Assembly: GCA_050949165.1 (NCBI GenBank)
Contig: JBMNFF010000003.1
Location: 62,001-126,000 of the forward strand
Length of the DNA: 64,000 nt
Direction of reading: 5' to 3'
Source: DAIOXA01 sp050949165
GTDB taxonomy: Bacteria; Bacillota; Proteinivoracia; UBA4975
Shown: piece after piece, positions 59,411 to 64,000 of the stretch
Position numbering within the stretch: the first letter of the stretch is position 1
Layout: each line of letters starts with the position of its first letter
The notes under the pieces: model-generated
What the model was told of the DNA's origin: nothing
Seen by the model: the letters and a program-made list of their open reading frames with translations, nothing else
Databases searched by the model: none
Translations under genes and position numbers: made by a program

Positions 59411-60358
59411 TTGAACAGGGTATACGAGGGAGAAGTCATTACTCCCATGTTCATTGCCGGGGCTAATCCCAACCAGGCTGAATTGCGGGCAACATCCCTC
59501 AAGGGTGTACTGAGATTTTGGTGGCGCACCCTTAACGGGCAACTTCCTATTCAAGTGCTCCATGAGGAGGAAGCTAAGCTGTTTGGCAGTGCAGGACAAG
59601 GACAGGGTAAATTACGCATTAAAGTAATCGACAACCAACTTAAGGCCAGCAAAGAACCTTTTCCCAAGCCTCCAACTCAAGACGAAAGTAAGAGAGAGGC
59701 CTTTACCATCAATATTCTAGATTACCTCGCGTACGGAACCCAAAAGGCTAAAAAATTCATAAAAGAATACCTCGAACCTGGCCAGTTTCAGGTCCGTCTG
59801 AGTTACCCACCTGAAATTGAAAGTGCAATCAATAACTCCCTGTACATGTTGAGCAATTTTGGTGGCCTTGGAGCGCGCTCCCGCAATGGCTACGGATCCC
59901 TAAGCTTCAACAGCCCTAATTTTTCCATGCCACCAGCGGAATTTCTCAAATCCCTTTCGCTTCCCCAAGGCAAGATGCAGTATACTGCCCTTTCACAGGG
60001 TTTAAAATTGTTCCGGACTAGAAAATTACATGACAGCTGGGACGGTGCCCTGGCTGAGTTGGGAGTAGCTTACCGCAATGCCCGTTTAAGCCTTGAACCG
60101 AAACACGAATTTAACAAACGGAAATTTGTCGCCTTACCTTTAGCGGATAAAATGGCTCACCGACGGGCAAAACCTTACTTTATGCACGTATCGAGAGTTG
60201 ATGGCAAATATGAAGGGCGAATACTTTTCCTGCCTGCCTCATTTTGTGCAGGGCTGGAGCTGGACAAAAACACTCTCCACTACATGGACCTTGAATTTGC
60301 AGAAGTTTGCTCAATGATGAATGAGCATCTTAGCAAAACCCTGGAGGTGGTGCTATGA
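59411..60358 (+). CDS. cmr1: Type III-B CRISPR effector RAMP protein Cmr1
   Basis: A 315-residue RAMP protein with the Cmr1 start (GEVITPMFIAGANPNQAELRATSLKGVLRFWWR) and glycine-rich loops (LSNFGGLGARSRNGYGSL, about 152-169). Part of the RNA-guided Cmr complex, capping the end that contacts the 3' part of the crRNA. TTG start with AGGAGG 9 nt upstream. Overlaps cmr2 by 4 nt. Confidence 0.92.
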   Translation: MNRVYEGEVITPMFIAGANPNQAELRATSLKGVLRFWWRTLNGQLPIQVLHEEEAKLFGSAGQGQGKLRIKVIDNQLKASKEPFPKPPTQDESKREAFTINILDYLAYGTQKAKKFIKEYLEPGQFQVRLSYPPEIESAINNSLYMLSNFGGLGARSRNGYGSLSFNSPNFSMPPAEFLKSLSLPQGKMQYTALSQGLKLFRTRKLHDSWDGALAELGVAYRNARLSLEPKHEFNKRKFVALPLADKMAHRRAKPYFMHVSRVDGKYEGRILFLPASFCAGLELDKNTLHYMDLEFAEVCSMMNEHLSKTLEVVL

Positions 60359-62214
60359 AGACCCTACACTTCTCCCTGGGGCCAGTCCAAGATTTCGTCG
60401 CCCAAGCCCGAAAGACCCGAGATTTTTGGGTGGGCTCTTTCTTGTTATCTTGGCTCACCGGACATGCCATGCAAGCGATAATTTCCGCTAAGGGCAAGAT
60501 TATCTTTCCAGAGGTCGAAGGGGATCCACTTATGCAAGCCCTTGCAGATTTTAGTATTGGCAAGCAACCTGAAGAGTTCCCTGCTGTCGCTTCACTGCCT
60601 AACCGCTTTATGGCCGAGATACCAGATGATTTTAACCCAGAGATTTGCCAGAAGGCAGTGTTGACAGCCTGGCAGAACATTGCCACTGTAGTATATCAAA
60701 AGTACATCGAACCACTGGAATCATTAGGGCAAGGCACTCGCGCCATCTGGAATAGGCAGATTGATGGGTTTTGGGAAATTATCTGGGCGGTAGGCTCCGA
60801 TCGGAGAACCTTAGATTGCCGTAAAAACTGGCGTGTGCATGTCCCCAGTATTGAACTCGGGGACAAATGCTCCTTGATGGGCAATCTTCAGGAGCTGTCA
60901 GGTTACACCCGGTCGGCCTCCAAGAATGAAAGAGAGAGTCAAGACAACTTCTGGGCTAAGATTAGAGAAAAAACCAATTACGACTTGAAGCCAGGTGAAC
61001 GCCTTTGCGCGGTGGCCTTTGTAAAGAGGATGTTTCCTTCAATCTCCCAGGAAGCCATATTCTGCACTGTTCCATTAGCTTACCCGTCCACCCCCTCTTT
61101 GGCAATCGCCCACTGGCTGGAAGACGTCATCACCAATGAACCTGACCGTTGCCTGAAATTTGCTCGGGTGGCAAAAGAGCTGGGTAGCAACTCAGAACGC
61201 AAGGTTGCTGTGGTTCAAAAGCTGAAAGAAGAGAAACCTCTAATGGCCGATTTCTTGAATTTAGACCCCAACTGCTTTTTTGCCAGCACGCTGGAGAACA
61301 ACAACCTGTGGGAAGAGCAGAAGTTTGCTGATGTCAAGCTTCGCCGGGAATTAAGCCATCGCTTGAAATGTTTTTCACGTCTCCCATCCCCTTTTTTTGC
61401 CTTGCTGCTGATGGATGGGGATAGAATGGGAAGATTGCTATCGGACAATGCCGATTATGCGAGCACCATAAGTAAAGCCTTAGGTGATTTTAGCCAAAAG
61501 GTCCCCCACATAGTGACAAGGCATAATGGCGTTTGCGTCTACGCCGGGGGCGATGATGTCTTTGCCATGCTCCCGTTAGAGGATGCCCTGCCGGCGGCAA
61601 TTGACCTGGCCAAAGAATATCGCAAAGCATTCAGCATTGCCCAGCACCTTGAACCAAGGCTGCACAATACCCAACTGGCCACAATTTCTGGAGCTATTAT
61701 CTATTCCCACCACAGCCTGCCCCTGCAATATGTAGTGCAGGAAGGCCACAAGATATTGGATGAGGAAGCCAAGGAAAATACCGGTCGAAACAGCCTGGCC
61801 ATTAGGGTATTGAAGCATTCCGGCCCGAACCTGCTCTGGTCGGCGCCATGGGAAACTGTAAAAGCGGTATTTCCGCTATTGCAGCCGACGGCCAATCCTC
61901 TGTTCTCTTTCACAACCAGCTTTCTCTACAATATCCAGCGGCAATTTGACTTCCTGGCCAATGAACATAATTTGTTCAATCTTGAGCAGCTTAGCCAGGT
62001 AATGGAAGCAGAATACATCAGATCCGGAGAACTAAGAGGCAAGTTGGCCGAAGATGACGACGCATTCCGCAAACAGGTAAGGTCCAATATCGTTAACCTG
62101 CTGCAAATATGCCAGGTTACTGTTAATAACAACGGCACACCTGAGCGGACTAACAAATTCAAACTGGATGGAGCATTGCTGATCAAGTTCCTTGAAACTA
62201 AGGGGGTGAATTGA
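60355..62214 (+). CDS. cmr2: Cas10/Cmr2, palm-domain polymerase/cyclase subunit
   Basis: A 619-residue Cas10 of the Cmr type. The palm motif GGDD at 398-401 is intact, so cyclic oligoadenylate synthesis on target binding is expected. Start MKTLHFSLGPVQDFVAQARKTRD is typical of Cmr2. I do not see an HD-nuclease motif, so DNA cleavage by this subunit is unlikely. Its stop overlaps the cmr3 ATG (TGATG). Confidence 0.93.
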   Translation: MKTLHFSLGPVQDFVAQARKTRDFWVGSFLLSWLTGHAMQAIISAKGKIIFPEVEGDPLMQALADFSIGKQPEEFPAVASLPNRFMAEIPDDFNPEICQKAVLTAWQNIATVVYQKYIEPLESLGQGTRAIWNRQIDGFWEIIWAVGSDRRTLDCRKNWRVHVPSIELGDKCSLMGNLQELSGYTRSASKNERESQDNFWAKIREKTNYDLKPGERLCAVAFVKRMFPSISQEAIFCTVPLAYPSTPSLAIAHWLEDVITNEPDRCLKFARVAKELGSNSERKVAVVQKLKEEKPLMADFLNLDPNCFFASTLENNNLWEEQKFADVKLRRELSHRLKCFSRLPSPFFALLLMDGDRMGRLLSDNADYASTISKALGDFSQKVPHIVTRHNGVCVYAGGDDVFAMLPLEDALPAAIDLAKEYRKAFSIAQHLEPRLHNTQLATISGAIIYSHHSLPLQYVVQEGHKILDEEAKENTGRNSLAIRVLKHSGPNLLWSAPWETVKAVFPLLQPTANPLFSFTTSFLYNIQRQFDFLANEHNLFNLEQLSQVMEAEYIRSGELRGKLAEDDDAFRKQVRSNIVNLLQICQVTVNNNGTPERTNKFKLDGALLIKFLETKGVN

Positions 62215-63353
62215 TGACTGCAAAGCTCTGGTTGTTAGAAGCGTTAGATACCCTATTTTTTAGGGATAGCAGGCCCTTCATAATGGGCGAGACCGATTCA
62301 AGAGGAATCATGAGCTCTTTCCCCCCGGCAATGTCTACCCTCCAAGGAGCGGTGCGGACTGCCCTGGCTATGGGGCAAGGATGGCGCAAAAATGGAGAAG
62401 TCGCATGGCCCGAAGAAGTACTTGGCTCCTTCGACAATCTGGGTAATCTTAGGTTACAAGGTCCATACTTGGCGAGAAATACGGCAAGGGGACTCGAGTT
62501 TCTGTTCCCTTTCCCTGCCTCTGTGGTAAGAAGCAAAGATAAATTTCTGCACCTCATGCCTGATGAAGAAGCTACTTGGACAGATCTTTCAGCAAACTCC
62601 CGCCTGCCCAAAATCACAGAAGTTGAAGACCTAAATGAGGTAGGGGAGTTATGGCTGACTTGCCCAGGGCTGGCCAAAATCCTTGCCGGCCAACAGCCTC
62701 TAGCGGACGAAGTTGTCAAGTCATCGGATTTATGGAGGTACGAAAACAGAGCCGGCATCCAAATCAATGAGAGGACTCGCACCGTAGAGCAGGGGGCGCT
62801 ATATTCGTTAGCCCACATTCGCCCATACTCGGAACTGCGCTTGGCCCTAATTGTTTCTGGAATCCCAGTCCATTGGCATCAAGCAGCCCCCCATCTCGTA
62901 CCCTTGGGAGGTGAATCCCGAATGGTAAAAGTCCATATTCAAGACTACTTTGACCTGCTGCCTACCTTTCCCGATTTCCCTACCAACGGAGACAAATTAC
63001 GCTTCAGCGTTACTCTAATCACTCCCGGTCATTTTGGCAAATTAATTAACTCTGATACCGAGCCTTTAACCCAAGTTCAACGGGCGGTTGAAAATGTTGT
63101 GCGCAGGGGGCCCTTGCCTCAGTTTGGAGACTGCGTGTCTGCCTGTATACCAAAGCTAACCCGAGTCGGCGGTTGGGATATCATCAACCGTCGCCCGCGG
63201 CCCCTGCGCCCGGTAATTGTTCCTGGGTCTACCTGGTTTTACGAAACCGAAATCGATCGTAGGGACGAGGTAGTTTCCCTCCATGGCAGTCATGTGGGAG
63301 AAAGCTGCGAGTATGGCTATGGGCAAATAATAATTGGAAAGTGGGGTAATTAG
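62214..63353 (+). CDS. cmr3: Type III-B CRISPR RAMP protein Cmr3
   Basis: A 379-residue Cmr3: LLEALDTLFFRDSRPF at the N-terminus, ALYSLAHIRPYSE in the middle and the C-terminal GESCEYGYGQIIIGKW loop. Cmr3 binds the 5' tag of the crRNA next to Cmr2. ATG at 62214 after AGGGGGTGAATTG; the TTG one codon earlier is less likely. Confidence 0.92.
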   Translation: MTAKLWLLEALDTLFFRDSRPFIMGETDSRGIMSSFPPAMSTLQGAVRTALAMGQGWRKNGEVAWPEEVLGSFDNLGNLRLQGPYLARNTARGLEFLFPFPASVVRSKDKFLHLMPDEEATWTDLSANSRLPKITEVEDLNEVGELWLTCPGLAKILAGQQPLADEVVKSSDLWRYENRAGIQINERTRTVEQGALYSLAHIRPYSELRLALIVSGIPVHWHQAAPHLVPLGGESRMVKVHIQDYFDLLPTFPDFPTNGDKLRFSVTLITPGHFGKLINSDTEPLTQVQRAVENVVRRGPLPQFGDCVSACIPKLTRVGGWDIINRRPRPLRPVIVPGSTWFYETEIDRRDEVVSLHGSHVGESCEYGYGQIIIGKWGN

Positions 63354-63354
63354 A

Positions 63355-64000
63355 GTGAAATCTGCGTTATTCGGATTGCTTGCCGAGACTGCTGTTCATT
63401 CTGGCACCGAGGCCTCGGGTGGACTCATCGACTTACCAGTTGCTAGAGAAGCCGTAACAAATTATCCGTTATTGCCTGGCTCGAGTCTAAAAGGTACTCT
63501 TAGAAGTGCTGCCAGAAGCGTACTGTCAGAACCAGAGGTAGAACAATTATTTGGTAAACCAGACAGCGCAGGCACCATTGCCATCACCGACGCTCGTTTG
63601 TTGCTCTTACCGGTACGTTCCCTGACCAGTCATTTTGTCTGGGTTACTTGTCCGTACATTCTTGAAAGACTGGTTCGCGACCTGATGCTTGTAGGGCACC
63701 CCCTTACCTTAACATTGGAAGAGCCGGAGGACAACCAAGTTTATGCTGCGACAGAGGCGAAGCTATATCTGGAAGAGTTGACCCTGCAGGCAGTGGCCAG
63801 GCCGGATATGATCACCGCCATATCTGACGCTATTAAGCCGTTAATATACCATGAAACAGTCCGAAATTCCCTCGCCAAACATCTAGTTGTTGTCAGCAAA
63901 GATCGCATGCACTATTTCGCGTCTTATTGCCTGCAGGTACGTGCCCGCAACCAACTAGATATCAATACTAAAATCAGCAAGTATTTTTGGTACGAAGAAT
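63355..64000 (+). CDS. cmr4: Type III-B CRISPR backbone nuclease Cmr4 (partial, cut by window end)
   Basis: The first 215 residues of Cmr4, from GTG at 63355 (GGGG 8 nt upstream, 1 nt after the cmr3 stop). HSGTEASGGLIDLPVARE contains Asp26, at the position of the RNase residue that cuts target RNA every 6 nt; LLPGSSLKGTLR is the glycine-rich loop. The frame is open to the last base, so the gene continues beyond the window. Confidence 0.93.
   Translation, partial: MKSALFGLLAETAVHSGTEASGGLIDLPVAREAVTNYPLLPGSSLKGTLRSAARSVLSEPEVEQLFGKPDSAGTIAITDARLLLLPVRSLTSHFVWVTCPYILERLVRDLMLVGHPLTLTLEEPEDNQVYAATEAKLYLEELTLQAVARPDMITAISDAIKPLIYHETVRNSLAKHLVVVSKDRMHYFASYCLQVRARNQLDINTKISKYFWYEE

Overview
The window looks like a chromosomal segment of an anaerobic Bacillota (Clostridia-type) bacterium. 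Supporting signs are strong AGGAGG ribosome sites, many GTG/TTG starts, an electron-bifurcating-type lactate dehydrogenase operon, tyrosine phenol-lyase, heterodimeric ABC exporters and a D-Ala-D-Ala carboxypeptidase of the DacF type. The species cannot be named from the sequence. The chromosomal parts are GC-rich with a C/G third-position preference. No rRNA, tRNA or CRISPR array was seen.

Left chromosomal arm (1-8.4 kb): two TatA-type Tat components, a radical SAM protein with a C-terminal helix-hairpin-helix, a membrane protein with a Cys/His tail, a DUF937 protein with a histone-H1-like tail, a DUF4332 protein, a DUF3006 + ComEC-like metallo-beta-lactamase pair, a D,D-carboxypeptidase and a DUF2268 zinc-protease-like lipoprotein.

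Integrative conjugative element (about 8.42-34.98 kb): a Tn1549-like conjugation module. It holds a HTH/DUF6017-type protein, PcfB, VirD4, Maff2, VirB6-like, PrgI, VirB4, a CD1108-type NlpC/P60 hydrolase, DUF4315, DUF4366, TopB, a Cys-rich VLP protein, an ArdA-ArdC-YodL-DUF4316 fusion, TTRAP, and a MobC/relaxase pair. Two DNA methyltransferases and a PAPS-reductase-like PP-loop enzyme are embedded in it. An AT-rich cargo segment (29.9-31.5 kb) has a consensus promoter, an 8-codon leader peptide, an attenuator hairpin, a Cys-rich KTR protein and an RlmN/Cfr-family rRNA methyltransferase. The right end carries Tn916-like sigma and ORF8 homologues, a structured non-coding stretch, TnpW and a large serine recombinase. 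The element sits between two convergent chromosomal genes, and a 10-bp inverted repeat marks the likely ends.

Right chromosomal arm (35-64 kb): an lctABCD-like lactate dehydrogenase/Etf operon with two matching operators, the TldD/TldE pair, an ECF sigma factor with a membrane anti-sigma/propeller partner, an MsrAB fusion, a MarR-ABC exporter operon and a lipoprotein. Next comes a heterodimeric ABC exporter pair preceded by a 31-aa leader peptide and a terminator, an arrangement like B. subtilis bmrBCD. These are followed by spermidine synthase, a tyrosine phenol-lyase whose start is disrupted by a diverged 47-bp tandem repeat, an ATP-grasp protein, an APH-type kinase, and the first four genes of a type III-B (Cmr) CRISPR effector, cut by the window end.

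The most notable signals are two independent leader-peptide/terminator attenuators (RlmN/Cfr-like gene and ABC exporter), the shared inverted leader repeats inside the element, and the tyrosine phenol-lyase gene scar.
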